From positions 1,054,001 through 1,118,000 of the forward strand of contig JAJIRX010000567.1 of assembly GCA_023853785.1 (NCBI GenBank): a stretch of DNA of 64,000 bases. Direction: 5' to 3'. Origin of the DNA: Psilocybe azurescens (lineage: Eukaryota; Basidiomycota; Agaricomycetes; Agaricales; Agrocybaceae). The position numbers and the translations under genes were made by a program. Below the pieces are notes generated by a model. The model saw only the letters and a program-made list of their open reading frames with translations. It made no database searches and was not told the DNA's origin. Positions within the stretch are counted from its first letter, which is position 1. The number at the start of each line of letters is the position of its first letter. This document shows positions 21,679 to 34,221 of this stretch, piece after piece.

Positions 21679-23915
21679 TTATTCCATGCTCAAAAATTCC
21701 GGTGCCCATAATATACTTCTTCCACTAGCATTGCCGCTGGCTGCACGTTCTACTAGAGTGGGATGAGAGCAAGTGACGGCTTGTACGGCGCTAATCCTGA
21801 TATTTACGTTCGGAAAAGCATGACAAAGAGAGAATGACAGGTTCTTACATTGTTCGATCTGATAGTTGTGTTATGAGATCGCCCTGAAAACAAGGCATTG
21901 CTAAGATATCTGAAAGACACGTAGAGAGAGCAAATAATCACCTTGACCGAATAAATATCCAATGAATGGTCCATGTTGCCCACCTACGCATTCACAAACG
22001 TAAATGCTTGCATCACAATCAAGCCTTAGAAACATACCGTGAAATGAGGATAGCTATCAGGGTTCGGGCTCCATTGCGCGCGCAAAATCGTTAGCCACTT
22101 CCCCTATAAAACTTGTCAGAAAAGCATAAAAACACACGGTGACTGATATTTACCGTTTGACAATTATGTCGAATCCGGGAGAAAGGTCTCATGCTTGGAA
22201 ACTGAGCATCGCTTTTGAATGCTGGGGAGTGTATATCCCACACTAAAGAAACAGTTAACGGGAGCATTCATCCAGAAGTAAAGATCAAGCATACATCGAA
22301 TGGTGTCGTCGTAACTAGTGCTAACAATGGAGCGCCCTCGTGGATCCCAGTAGGCTGAACTTGCAGATTTGTCGTGCTTCCACTCTCCGCGAAATCCGCC
22401 TTTCCCAGCATCTATTGCAAGGTGCTCGTTAACAAGCGATGCGTTGAAATCTAGGGTCTCCTCCGACGTGTCTTCGCCAAGTAATTCTATTGACATATTC
22501 GAGAGCTTCCGGGTGTCCCAGATCCTTCATGTAGTACATTAGTTATGCACCATTTCTGATCCAAGAACCAAGAATACTTACTTCAAATAACGACTATTGC
22601 TGGCGGTGAGTAAGAAATTGGGACGAGTAGGGTTGATGCTGATGCTTCCGATTTTTGTTTCGGAAAGTTCATATCTACGCGCCTTGGATTTGTCCTGGCG
22701 AAGGTCCAAATGGGTAGCACCACCGTTGCTATCTGATAACCACATTTCTTGTCCAGTTACAGGTAGATCAATGCTCGATATTAAAGTGTTTCCATCGGTA
22801 CTGTATATTTCGGTGGAGGAGCCTAAAACGAAGGATAAACTGCGTATCGTACAGTCATAAGAGCTTGTGTAGAGCTATAAGACGTAAGAAATTATTTATG
22901 GGAGGCAAGAGTGTAAAACTCACCTTATGAGTGTCAATAGGGTCTAGTTTGATATTTGAGATAGAGGACTTCGAGGTCGCTGGCCAGTGAAGCTGGAGTC
23001 GCCAGTATTTTCCACCTTCTCTGTTCTCTGGCGCAATGTCTTCATCATCATTCTGCTCGTCAGGATGTGCTCTGGCATCCCAGATACCAAGTTGTCCGTG
23101 CTTATCTAGAGGCTATGTTAGTAAATACCTTCTAATGATACTATCGGCCACGGACCTCCAAAAAACAGCAAATCTTTGGTGATATCTGAGTGGTATGCAG
23201 CACAGTATATCCGATTTGTAGTAACTTTGCTCGCGATATAACTTTGAGGTTTTGGACTTTTTCACGAAGTGATTTTACTTCCTTTTGGTGTTTCGCCTCT
23301 TCCTTGTAAACAAAGTCTTCGGGGTTTCCTACGCGTCGCGGTATCGTATTTTGTGCAAGATCCTGCATTGTTTCCGAGAGTTGAGATATATCTTGTGGCT
23401 CGTCTGCTTCTGCGAGGGTTTTGAAGTTGAGAGTGTCGTGTCTTGGTCGCTTCGCCAATCGAGCTTTTTCTTCAGCTTCCAGCCTGGCTTCTGCGTGTTT
23501 AGCGAATTCTACCTGTTCTTCTTGCTATATTACAAATGGCTGAGTATTCAGGGCATATACGGGCAGACACTACTCACTTCACGGCGCTTTCTCTCTTCTG
23601 GGGTCTCATCCCTATCATTGTGAAGCTTGGTGAGAAGCCGTCTTGACTGCCGCCTCGGTTGCACTTCGACTTCTGATCTCGCGCGCTTCACTCTCTTCGG
23701 TTGAACAGGTTTGGCTGCACTTATGGAAGACTTTGAAGCTGACGTGCCAAGGGTTTTCACGGCGTCTTTGAGGCCGAGATCCTCGAACAGTGCGCGATTT
23801 TTGGCAATGTTGGCCTCGCGTTCAAGTTCACTAGCAAATATCAGATAGTATAATTCAGGAGGGCGTATATATCATGGTAGGAAATAAGGTCATACTATTG
23901 AGATTTAGGTGGCAT
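21679..23915 (-). CDS. CMR1: WD40 DNA-damage-binding protein, Cmr1/WDR76 family
   Basis: Cmr1 binds damaged DNA and sits with replication and stress foci. The start (ATG 23915) encodes MPPKSQ, which joins after an intron to YELEREANIAKNRALFEDLG. A basic linker follows (PKRVKRARSEVEVQPRRQSR). The propeller includes IYCAAYHSDITKDLLFFGD, GQLGIWDAR, WPATSKSSISNIKLDPIDTH and LYTSSYDCTIRSL. Further blades hold ISINPTRPNFLLTASNSRYL, IWDTRKLS and STSYDDTIR. It ends PTLVERAASGNASGRSILW and EFLSME. The tail motif ASGRSILW is typical of WDR76-type proteins. A possible extra upstream exon (DILERRLQNQI in frame) means the start could lie further 5'. Confidence 0.9.
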
Positions 23916-24474
23916 AATTTGATTCTGAAGACGCCGTTCGAGGATATCTTGGCTATGGGACAAATGAGAAGCAGGCAGTTTATAACGTAGTCGGCGTCAA
24001 GTTGGTGTCACTTAAAACACTTCTTGTTCGAACAAGTGTCACGGAACGCATTAAATCACAGTCACATGACTGTGTTACGTCGCAAGTACTTATGTCACAG
24101 AACATTCTTGTCAGAGTCTGATAGCAAGTAAATGCCTTGTGAAGAAGGCAAGAAGGTATATGAACTCAGAGCAAGCCTGAAAAATCGGACAACCAAGGTA
24201 TAGAAACGGAGGAAGACCTGGTCAAGTTACAAGAAGGCATGTACGTGGAAATACCACGTGTAAAATACAGTGGTCAAAGCAAAGTGGACAGCGGTATAAG
24301 GTGGAGAATGTAAAGCAGAAAGAGTAGTATATACTACCGGTACACTACTAAAATATTCATTAAGTATTAATTGAAAGAAAAGAAAAATCGTGATTCATTA
24401 CAGATATGAGCGCTCCAGCACATAACGTATCCTCCAAGTTGACGGGTGTTAGGGGAATACGGTCTGGCGATTAT
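23916..24474. other. intergenic, CMR1 upstream
   Basis: This AT-rich 559-base gap lies between CMR1 and the next minus-strand gene. Short inverted pieces around cacttcttgttcgaacaagtg (24009-24029) could form a hairpin or be a dyad binding site. No MCB is present and no gene is supported. Confidence 0.4.
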
Positions 24475-26156
24475 TTATGTGACTTCTAACACAGAAGTCT
24501 CTAATACCCGGAATTGTTCTGGATCTTTCGAGTGTTCGGACCAGCCAACGACTTCTCGCCAATTGTGAGCATTTGCTTCCTTTTCTCCCGATCCCGCGAA
24601 CATTCCGACTTCTTCATCATTCAGACCACGGAAGATAAGGAATAGACGAGTGAAGACGCATGGATCAGTCGTTACGGCGATGTCGACCGCAGCAGCGATC
24701 CTGCTAGGAGATAAGAATCGGTATGCAATATTTTTGTGGGCTGAGAATGCCGACACATTATTACTGAAGATGTAAATGAATACTTTATAGATAAACAAAT
24801 CGTAAAAAATTGTACTGACTTGATAAAAGCGGTACGAGCGTGTAATGACATCCCGAGTTGGTCCAATACGTTCATTAAATGAGGTATAAAGTCACGGAAT
24901 GACATCGCGAATCCATTACGGGGTGCGATGAAGTTGTCAGGGTCTAACATAGACGCGTCGGGACTAGATGTGATCATCAGTAAGGTGAATTGCTCAACAC
25001 CGAAGATCACTTACATTGCTTCGTAGTACAGAGCAGTAGAGACTATTTCGCTCTCGAAATGTTCCAGTGCACCTCCAGGGTGTACTCGCATAAAATATTT
25101 TACCTTGTGCTCCTCAATTTGCTCGGGAGGTGGCCATGCAACTCCGGCTTTCCAGAGAGTGGAAAAAGTGAGAACGACATCACAATACTGGACAGTCGGG
25201 GACAAAATGGTGAGGTTGCATTTGGCTGCCGTGGGTTTAGTTACGGTAGCCAGTTTGCTAATGACCCGATTGTCGATCATCAAGTCTTGGGGAAACTCTT
25301 CGCCGGGTGGAAGTCTGGTACCGCTGAACTCCATAGTATGCGTATCACCAGAGTGAATGATGTCAAGTTTGCCCCAGAACATGCCATCAACCAGAGTCCC
25401 ATCCTCCATCCTTGACATGTCTAGTTCATCAGAGCTCACAGTTACATCGAGACCAACAGTTTGACCCGGAGTGAGTTCCAAGTTGAAAGTACCAGGCATT
25501 TCAAGAACGGGAGGCGGTCTGGAATGGATTTTGTTGAGAATATGCTTCAGGAGAACACATAAAAGAATGGCACTCACGGCGGTGGACTGATTTCGGGAGA
25601 ACATTGACAGTGAGTAAATCTATTTAAACGTGCCACATAATAGAAGAAATTTACGCTGGTATATCCGGGGGAGGTGGCGCATCGCTGACGATCTCAACTC
25701 TTATGCCCTGAACACCCATGATGGCAATTTGATATGAATCTTCGCCTGTGAGCTGCACCTTTTTGAGTGGCAATCGCATCAGTTGGAAGGTCATAACGCA
25801 CGTAGATGTAAGGTCCAGCTACTAGTCGCTACGATGACCATGTTAGCACCTGCTGTGTACATACATTATAATACCTACAGCAGCTTGTATCGAGGCGTAT
25901 TCCACTGGCACGCGTAGATTGAACATGGCATCCGGAGGGGTTTGGTCCAATCTTGGGCAGCGGCCATAAGCTCCTATCTTGCAGATGAAAAGACATGTAA
26001 TAGATACAGAGAAAGATCACAAACACCAAAGGTATTCGGTAGCTGCGCCACTCAGTCAGTGGTAGTTATGGCATATAAACACTCGAGGCCTACCATTCGC
26101 AACGTCTCCATGTCGGCATAGGCGAGAGTCAACAAACGTGGTCTTGCAACTGCCAT
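24475..26156 (-). CDS. uncharacterised fungal single-pass membrane protein
   Basis: I do not recognise a named family. The order seen is a basic N-terminus (MAVARPRLLTLAYADMETLR), one membrane segment (RIPLVFVIFLCIYYMSF) and then a long lumenal or extracellular part. Notable segments are FNLRVPVEYASIQAA, YIYVRYDLPTDAI, DSYQIAIMGVQGIRVEIVSD and PGTFNLELTPGQTVGLDV. After these come TLWKAGVAWPPPEQI and a tail with YRFLSPSRIAAAVDIAV and LIFRGLNDEEVGMFAGSGEK, ending FRVLETSVLEVT. Two one-base breaks are needed to keep the frame: four G at 25937-25940 and five T at 25760-25764 are each one too long. The frame is open upstream of the ATG (FWGKFKPKPKEGEPKQGP), so 5' exons are likely missing. Five or more introns. 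Confidence 0.7.
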
Positions 26157-26746
26157 CGGTCCTTGCTTGGGTTCTCCTTCCTTTGGTTTTGGTTTGAATT
26201 TACCCCAGAAGGCGTGGGGTTGAGGCGGAAGGGGATTGCACTTGTGGACCTGTCAAGAATGATGAACAGGGTGGAAGATGAGACGTACAGCTGAAGTAGA
26301 AAATATGTTACAACGCCTACGTCGGAGAAAGAAGCATGAAGTGAAAGAGAAAAAGGCGTCTGCCTGCAGTATGTGGGTATTATCAAGCTCCAAGCACGCG
26401 TAGATGGAAACGGATTGGGTGGACGGCTGTCTTCCAAACACGGACCACGATGAGAACACGAGGCAGACAAGGTAAAGGGCTTTTTATCAACTTTTAATCG
26501 ATCTACCAAAGTAGTTGATTTCTCCGATAGAGATCTCTGAACTTGGATGGTATGCAGGTATATGCGATGCTTTACAAGTTTGTTACAAGTGATATAGCTG
26601 ATGCTCCGAGTGGGGAAATACTTACAGCATGGGAGACACACACCTTATCTGATAAGATACTCTACAAAGACGCTTGCTTACCTCATTCCGAATGAACATC
26701 CTCCACCGTGACAGTATACTTAACCTTTCCTTTCCTCAGATTCAGA
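26157..26746. other. divergent spacer, possible upstream exons
   Basis: This is a 590-base gap between divergent genes. The minus strand is open just upstream of 26156 to an acceptor-like cttgacag near 26254. Part of the gap is therefore probably 5' exon or UTR of the membrane-protein gene. The remainder serves as promoter for the SAP-like gene. Confidence 0.4.
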
Positions 26747-27509
26747 ATGTTGCGCCTTGCGCGTGTCCCGTCCAGATCTATACCGCGCTTGGCTCCAGCT
26801 GGCTGCAGGACTCTTGTATCCTCTAACTTGCTTTCTCGGGCATGGCATAACGACACCATTGCCAACCTAAGAAGTGAAGCAAAACTTCGTGGTCTTTCAG
26901 CGTATGAGTCTCTCCACTAGACCTTCTCTTTCATGAAACTGAGCTCGTGTAAAGAAAGGGAAGCAAATCAGCTTTGGCGTTAAGGATCGAAGAATATGAA
27001 AAAACCTAGCTCTTTCTGGCGCCAGACATGCTTCAACCGCTCAACACACAAGTGCTGAGGTACCAGGCAATCCTGGACTGCCGCCAGTCTCTGCTGCAGA
27101 TATTTTCAACGTGCAAATACCTGATCTGTCTCAACCTCCTCTGCCTACCCCAATCCAAATCGTATGACATTTTCTCAATAATCTCGGTTTAAAATTTTTG
27201 ACTATTGTGGCCAACAGCCATTCCTTCCTGATTACTGGAACTCGTCCAAATACACAGCTCCGATTGAAGCTGTGAAGGAGGAAAACCCTTCCCAAACTTC
27301 TAATTGTTGCTGGGGCTGAGACACATCCTGGCGGCGGCCCTTCTCATAATCTTCTTGATCTTAATGACGTCGAGAGCACCGAGAAAGCAGACAATTCCGA
27401 AAAGGCTCCCGAAAGCAAACGCTCGGACGGTATCTTTGATGACATTGCAGAGGATCTTGGACTTCCTCCAGTGAAGGATATCAAAGCAAGCTTATGGAAA
27501 TTGTTTTAA
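26747..27509 (+). CDS. small mitochondrial protein with SAP-like motif
   Basis: About 190 residues. The N-terminus MLRLARVPSRSIPRLAPAG is a good mitochondrial presequence. A SAP-like helix pair follows (IANLRSEAKLRGLSAKGSKS, then ALALRIEEYEK), created by splicing at gtatgagt and gtgtaaag. The middle is Pro-rich (IPDLSQPPLPTPIQI, then PFLPDYWNSSKY). The C-terminal part has VAGAETHPGGGPSHNLLDL and ends KASLWKLF. It belongs to a conserved fungal group of unknown function as far as I can tell. Two frame breaks occur: six A at 26999-27004 need seven, and the run gaaaaccc at 27281-27288 is one base too long. Without them the gene would look truncated twice. Confidence 0.72.
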
Positions 27510-27807
27510 TTGAGGAGTACCTGATGAAACAATCACCTACGACTGTTTTGGATTTTTGTACGCATATTGAAGTACTATACCAGTCCTATACTAGTCTCCG
27601 CAAGGACTTAAGAATTTTGATGGTGAATTATCTATAGAGTCTGTTTAAACCGTGGGAGTGTTGCGGTAATTGACTTGAAATCAAGAAACTTGTTTTACAG
27701 CTGATCACTTCTGTTCATACGTCAATTCTAATATCCTCAATCACAGCCCTGGCTTGGTTGTCGACCCATTCCCGAAGCCCCTTATCTCCCTCTGGCGCAG
27801 ATCCAGG

Positions 27808-30171
27808 ATGGCAAGTAATACTGCAATCGAAGTTCCAGATGGATTTCGGCTGCACACCGAAAACACTTCGCATATTCTTCTGTCGGCGAACGAAGCTTTC
27901 CTTAATCCTATTCAAGAGTTCAACAGAGACACGAGCATTGCTTGCATCAGAGTCTGGAGCCATGAACTTAATAAAACCAAAGAAGAACGATGGACGAAAG
28001 CGCAACAGAAGAAAGCTACTCAGAAACGAGCATTTACAAAACCAAAAGGTACTCTCTGCCAAAGGTGGACGCGTCAATGGCTTCTGATGCGGCATATCTC
28101 AGATACTGCGGTCACTGGACCTGACTCCTCGAAATCCAAGCCAACAGACGTCATTAGCAGTGAGGCTGAAATTACACCAGAAGTAAGCGGACTGCCAGAG
28201 GTTAATTCGAAGGAGCCCGAGGTATATCTTTTCTTGATACAAAGTTTTGCCTTTCTTATATCTTTGTAGTACAGGCCCTATAAAGCTGTGATCCTTGAAG
28301 CCCTCTCCGCAACAGGTTTACGTTCAATTCGTTACGCAAAGGAGATACCTTTGGTGAAGTAAACAAACAAATCGCTTCTTTCTTCTAGCTTTCCTAATGT
28401 TAATATCGATAGGTATGTCATTGCAAATGACCTGTCTCATGGTGCAATAGAAGCTATGAAACGCAACATCAGTATCAACGGCTTCGGAGACGATTCATCA
28501 CAAGTCTCTGCGAATAGAGCCTCAACCCAGAAAATCCATCTCAACGAGGGTGATGCTTGGCAAGTCATTGTTGTATCCTGTTGCTGTATAACCTACCCCG
28601 CTAATATTTCCATAGTACGTTGATGTACAACCATCGTGAAGAAAAGAAACGAGTGGATGTCGTCGATTTAGATCCGTATGGAACAGCTGCTCCATTCATC
28701 GATGCCGCGGTGCAATGTGTAAACGATGGAGGTGCGCTTTTCTATGCCTACGCACGCTAAAAGACTAACATTTCATCGCTGTAAGGTTTATTGTGTGTTA
28801 CATGCACAGATTTGTCCGTCCTTGCAACCACTAATTATCCTGAAAAATGGTGAGCGAACAATATCTCGTTCATAAACTTCGTTTCTGATAATTCAAGTTT
28901 CTCAAATTACGGTGGTGTACCTGTCAAGGCAGAATATTGCCATGAAAGTGTAAGTTTTGTTCCAAGCCAATCTGTCGACGAGTGTCTTGAATTTTTGCAG
29001 GCTTTACGTCTAGTTTTGCACTCGTTGTCAAATTCAGCGTCAAGATATGGGCGATTTATAGAACCTCTTCTCTCACTATCGATCGATTTTTATGTTCGTT
29101 TATTTGTGCGAGTCCGTACTTCTCCAGTAGAAGTAAAAAAGCATTATCGTAAGTTACAGTCAAAACTGATATTAGCTTATGAACTTAAAGCTCACTCTGA
29201 ACTCAGCAAGAACTCAACGTTCTACATTTGCACCACATGCCAAACACATTATGAGCAACCTTTGGGGAAAATGGTGACCAAGACTTCGGCATCGGGACAC
29301 ACCAACTATATTTTCAAGACGAATAGTGGGCCACTGGTGCCTCAAAAATGCCCTGAGTGTGAATCAAGTTTACATGTAAGTGAAGCTCTTTCCACCATTG
29401 GCTTCTATCCCTCACTGTTTGTCACTAGGTTGCTGGTCCTATGTGGTCAGGGCGTCTTCACGATCCTGATTTTGTTGGGAAGGTCCTTGACCACGTGGAA
29501 GAGAATAAAACGCATTACGGTACTTCGTCGCGTATGAAAGGCATGCTAACTGTGGCAAAAGAGGTAGCAATTCATGACTGCGTGTTTTTTTTACTCGCAT
29601 ACTCATAAGCATCCAGGAACTGGAAAATCCTTTCTATTTCACTCCTAGCAAGGTTTCAAGCTTCTTCCACTGCGAGACGCCGTCATTAGATGATGTGGCG
29701 TAAGTAATCATACATTACCTCTCCTTTCTGTCTTTTCATGCCTTTCTAGTTCGGCACTCCTGAATGGTGGTCACAAAATCTCGCGCTCTCATGCATGCGC
29801 AGGATCTTTGAAAACCGACGCAAGCCATCGGCAACTTCACGATATATTCCGTTCCTGGATCAAGCTGCATCCAGTCAAAATGGAAAACATCTCAGAAACA
29901 TCACCTGCTCGGCGTCTGCTAGCCAAAGAGCCAATGTAATTACCATTCCATATCTTTTATGGTGTTTTGACTGATGTATCTACTATTTAGTGTCGAAGCA
30001 AACTTTGATCGCCATCCTATGACTCTGGGAGCATTAGAGACAATTCGATTGGTGAGGTATCAGGAAAATCCAGCAAATTGGGGGCCTGGAAAGAAAGCTT
30101 CTTCAGCAAAACCTGATTTGAAGAGGAAGCGTAGCTATGAAGCATTGGATGAACCACCTGCTAAACATTGA
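27808..30171 (+). CDS. TRM1: tRNA (guanine26-N2)-dimethyltransferase
   Basis: Trm1 makes m2,2G26 in tRNAs of the nucleus and mitochondria. The ATG at 27808 starts [20 protein letters not shown], followed by [22 protein letters not shown]-binding motifs are [18 protein letters not shown] and [18 protein letters not shown]. The catalytic [18 protein letters not shown] and [19 protein letters not shown] are exact family features. The C-terminal domain carries a zinc site (CTTCQ and CPEC), then [14 protein letters not shown] and [14 protein letters not shown]. It ends after [10 protein letters not shown] with a basic tail. Introns are frequent (for example after NSKEPE). No frame break was needed. 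In-frame ATGs upstream (from about 27754) do not look conserved. Confidence 0.93.
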
Positions 30172-30421
30172 TAGAATACTGAGACAAATGCGCCATAATT
30201 TCAATAATTGGCTACATATATAGTACAGTCATGGCTCTGCGACTGCGCCTTTAAATTAGGGCAACGTACACTAGATGGGCGTGAAAAATCATAGAGAATT
30301 GGCGTGGTAAGGGTAAGGGAATAAATTAGGTTAAATGATCAGAGGCTAGGGGCATCTGGCTTCATCAAAGCCCAGAAAATAAAAGTCAAAGGGAGTTAGG
30401 AAATTGTTCGTTGTCATTGAA

Positions 30422-33400
30422 TCACTTCTTCGTGTTGGATGCAGGAACGACCCAAGGGTGCTGTAACAGTTCCAATGCTGATGGTCTTGCTTCGTGATTG
30501 AGTTCAAATGTTTGGCGTAAGAAATCTTGAGCTTCAGCGGAGATATCTGAAGGAATGGTTGGTCGAGCCGACGATCCAATCTGTGTCAAGTGGTTAGGAC
30601 AAATGAACGAAAATGAAACCATGAACAATTAATTACCTTGAATATGGCCTGCATCTGGGTAAGTTGAGCCCAAGGATGCTCACCAGTAAGCATTTCAACG
30701 ACTAGACAACCAACGCTCCAAATATCGGCTTTGCGAGTATGGCCAGTCTGCTTTACGACCTCTGGTGCCATCCAGAACACTGAGCCTTGGAGAGAGGGTC
30801 GATTAATTCGGTTTCCCGTCAAAAGATCTAGAGAAAAAAAATTACTAAGTTAAAATTCACATTGAAAGAAAATACAAGTCGACTTACTGTCGTCCACTTT
30901 CTTAGAAATACCGAAATCAGAAATTTTGATACCGCCTTTGTTGTCGACGAGAATGTTGGCTCCCTTGATGTCACGATGAATGATATCGCGTTCATGCAGA
31001 TAGTTGAGACCTTGTAGGATTTGTCGGACAAAGTTCTTGACAAGGGTTTCTTCGAAGGCGCCATAGTTGCGCAAAAGAGCGGTGACTGAACCACCAGGAA
31101 CGTATTCGAGGAAAATGTTCAGGTACTCAGAATCAATGGACGAGTCTATGAACAACAGAGGTCAATTTTCGTTGAGCAGGAAATTAAAATGACGTACAGA
31201 GGTATTGAACAATATTTTCATGTTGGAGGTTCTTTAGTAATTCAATTTCACGCTCAAGCGCACTTAGCATGCTCTTCTTGCGTTCTTGATTGGGCGCAGA
31301 TCCGGTAGGAAGTTCGACTTGTTTCACGGCCATGAGAAGACCGTTAGAAGCGTCCATACCAAGATAAACCTTTCCAAAGGAACCGGCACCAATGAGAGCC
31401 CCTTTGATCCATTTGTTGGCTTGACATACCGTGTTAAATACTGATGTCGAGATGTAGTAAAGAACTTACCCTTTTTGCGTGGATGACATTCCGCATAACA
31501 CCGTCATCGTCAACGTCTAGACTGAGTTCCTCTTCTTCATTCAATGTCTCGTCTTCTTCCGAATTCACACCGTCCGACAACTCATCCTCGTCTTCGTCCT
31601 CCTCATCCTCGTCAACTTCGACATCTCCATCATCGTCTACCACCGCCTTTGGTACCATGTTTTCGATTTCCGTATCGACCTTGGTCCAACCTTCAAGTTC
31701 ATCGTCACGGTCAAACGTTTTGCTAACTCTGCGGTTCTCGACTTCTGCTGTGATCTCATCCACAGTCATGAGGCTGGCAGTATCTGACCGATCGCGTTTG
31801 CTGCGTAGTTCAGTCATATAGCTCATACGCTTCGACGCAGTTGAAAGTGTTCTGGTTACTGGTCTGCGGTTAGTTGCACTGTCCAGAGATTCGGAGAGGG
31901 ATTCGGTCGGGAAAGGAATAGGTGGGAGGTGCTGAGGTGTTCGCTCAATGCTATCCATTTGCAGGTCCACAGAACGGCCATCGTCCGTTGAAAGAGACAC
32001 CCTTGGTAAGTCTTCGGGTCGTTCATAAGCACCAGACTTGTCCGGCACCGGGGGAGGCAGATTGGACGTAGATGACCCTGGCGAGAAAGACTTTCTACCT
32101 GATCCTTGAGTACTCTGGGTGCTACCACTGAAGCGCGACATTGACTGGTTGTAAGAGGCGACACTTTCTCTTCTTCTCATCATACTATGCCGAGCTGTTC
32201 GCTGTAACACCTTCTTCTCAGTGTTCGGGAAGTACTCCGTCAAATGAGTCGTGATAAGTTCACTGGGCGGACGTTGGCCGAAGAAGTTGCGCAACTTGGA
32301 CGGGCGTTTGGCATTTGCAGCTGGACTAAATCTCCCAGAGGACGGTGACGGAGGTTCCAGGGCCTTCTCCGGGTCTGTCACGCCAAGGCCACTAAGTATA
32401 CTGATAGAGCTTGCGCGCTTAGTGCTCCTTGTGCTGCTAATGGCTGATGACGGGCTGCTACTGCGATCATCTCTGCGTATCCTTCTCAAAACTAGGCCGT
32501 TTTCGCGCGTTGGATGGTCAGGCGCGTGACAGATGGAAAGCAGCTCTCCTTCAGTTAACGGTTGAGCTTGGTCAAACAATCAAAAATAATTATTGGCGCC
32601 AACGAAATCAAACAATTAGAATAAGCGCTCACCATGGCCGACTTCCTGTCCTAGATCCATAAATACACCCCATCCATCAACCATAAGTCCGCCCTCATCG
32701 GTTTGTGAAATATCCATGTTGCCATCACTCCTTAAACTGCCTTTGCCAAACTTTCTCAAGACCTTCTCAAGGACTTCGACACCTCCAGTGCATGATGCGA
32801 CGTCAATAGTGAAAGAAAGACCTTCGTCCGGTAATACGAATTTGACGATTTTCCTGCGCAAATCATCGAGAGTGTATTGATTGCTGCTTGAAGAGGTAGG
32901 AGGATTGAATGGGCCACGGCCAACGGTATAGGCATGCGTCGGAGGTGATGGCGTTCCGGGTGAATTGTGATGTGAGAATGATTCATCAATTGGAGAAAGC
33001 GTAGTTGCGAGATTGGAAGGAGGATGTAAGATAGCGGATGTTTGGGCATTGGCGTATGGATGTGAATTAGCTACATTCGCTCGCTTGTTGGGGGATGCAT
33101 TGTTGGCGCCGTTGACACCATTGGAGCTGTTCCGAGCATGGGAAAGATTGGCTGGGTTGGGACGAGGACGAACAGGAGGGACTGGCGAAATAGATCGCGA
33201 CAATGGCACTTTACTCCCAGGATTTCCAGGTCGAGGATCCGAAGGTAAGTGATGGTTGACCCAGTTACTGCTTGAGGGAGTAAGAAGCCCTTGGTTTTGC
33301 GGTGTCGGAGGGGTAGGCTGAGAAGTGTAAGATGGAGCATCGGATTGCGTCGAGTTCGACCATGACGGAAGACTACGAACAGGTGTACGAGCAGGAGGAA

Positions 33401-34221
33401 GAGGTGGCTGTCCACGCGGGGGTGGTGGAAGTGGTGGAAGATTGGGTCTCAGACCGGGGGTACTAGAGTGTGCACTACTGCTCGGGGTATTTAATTGAGT
33501 ATTAGATGGTGGTGTAGAAACTGTCGGATGTGGTAGTGGTCGAATGGGAAGAGTTACAGTGCTTCTAGCAGAGTCCGGGGTTGTTCACGACTGATAACCG
33601 GGAGGTCGCCTCTGCCTGCACTACCATTGAGCTGCAGTGGCGCTGGTCTGACATTTTCAAGGCGACGATTCCCTTGTCGGCTTCCTGCACCATCAGATTT
33701 GTCAGATATACCCTTTGCATCAGCGTCAATGCTGTGACTAGGTTTGTGGTTGGACGCTGGAGGTACGAATTTGTTGGCTACCCTCTGCCGCAAGGCCTTC
33801 ACGGCGTTGAGAATTCTCAATCGATCACCGATGCTTGAAATACCCATCTCCTTGAGAGTTATTTGATCAAGTTCAAGGAGAACATCTCCTCGGATATCGT
33901 TGGCCTTGAAGGCCTCTTCGTGACAGCCACATTTGATTTCGCTCAACCACTTTGCAACAGAATCATCGGTCCAAGTACGCAAGAAGGTTGCATAGGACAT
34001 GCCGGCTGGAGGTTCTGAGGGTACATATTGCTGGTACTTGACAGGAAGGGGGCTTGACTCCTTGACTCTGTGTGGGCGAGATTCATGAAAGAACGCGAGC
34101 TTTGCGGAGGCTGTTGGCTCGTGAACTGCATGGTTGGTGAAGACGGGGATGCTGGTTTTGGAGGAGATTGTGTGTGACCGTCTGAAGCATAGTATGCGTT
34201 GGATGTCATGATTGCCGACAT
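30422..34221 (-). CDS. STE11: MAPK kinase kinase Ste11/Byr2 type (SAM, Ras-binding, kinase)
   Basis: This is the MAPKKK of the mating, filamentation and osmostress cascades. Order seen: a Ser/Pro N-terminus from ATG 34221, then the SAM domain ([16 protein letters not shown] to [14 protein letters not shown]). A long Pro-rich linker leads to a Ras-binding ubiquitin-like domain ([20 protein letters not shown]). More linker follows with an extreme acidic tract near 31520-31640, then the kinase. Kinase motifs are [61 protein letters not shown] and [13 protein letters not shown], ending [13 protein letters not shown]. Two breaks must be bridged: five G at 34048-34052 and four G at 33577-33580 are each one short. 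The first is also supported by [19 protein letters not shown] across the join. Confidence 0.92.
31520..31640. repeat. low-complexity acidic-codon tract in STE11
   Basis: A run of TCATC/CTCGTC-like trinucleotides on the plus strand encodes about 40 mostly Asp/Glu residues on the minus strand (for example [16 protein letters not shown]). It sits between the Ras-binding domain and the kinase. It is the most repetitive stretch of the gene and is prone to length change. Confidence 0.7.

Noticed and set aside
24009..24029. Palindrome-like cacttcttgttcgaacaagtg as a regulatory element
   Set aside because: It is a partial dyad only, with no known binding factor. I noted it in the spacer entry but do not call it.
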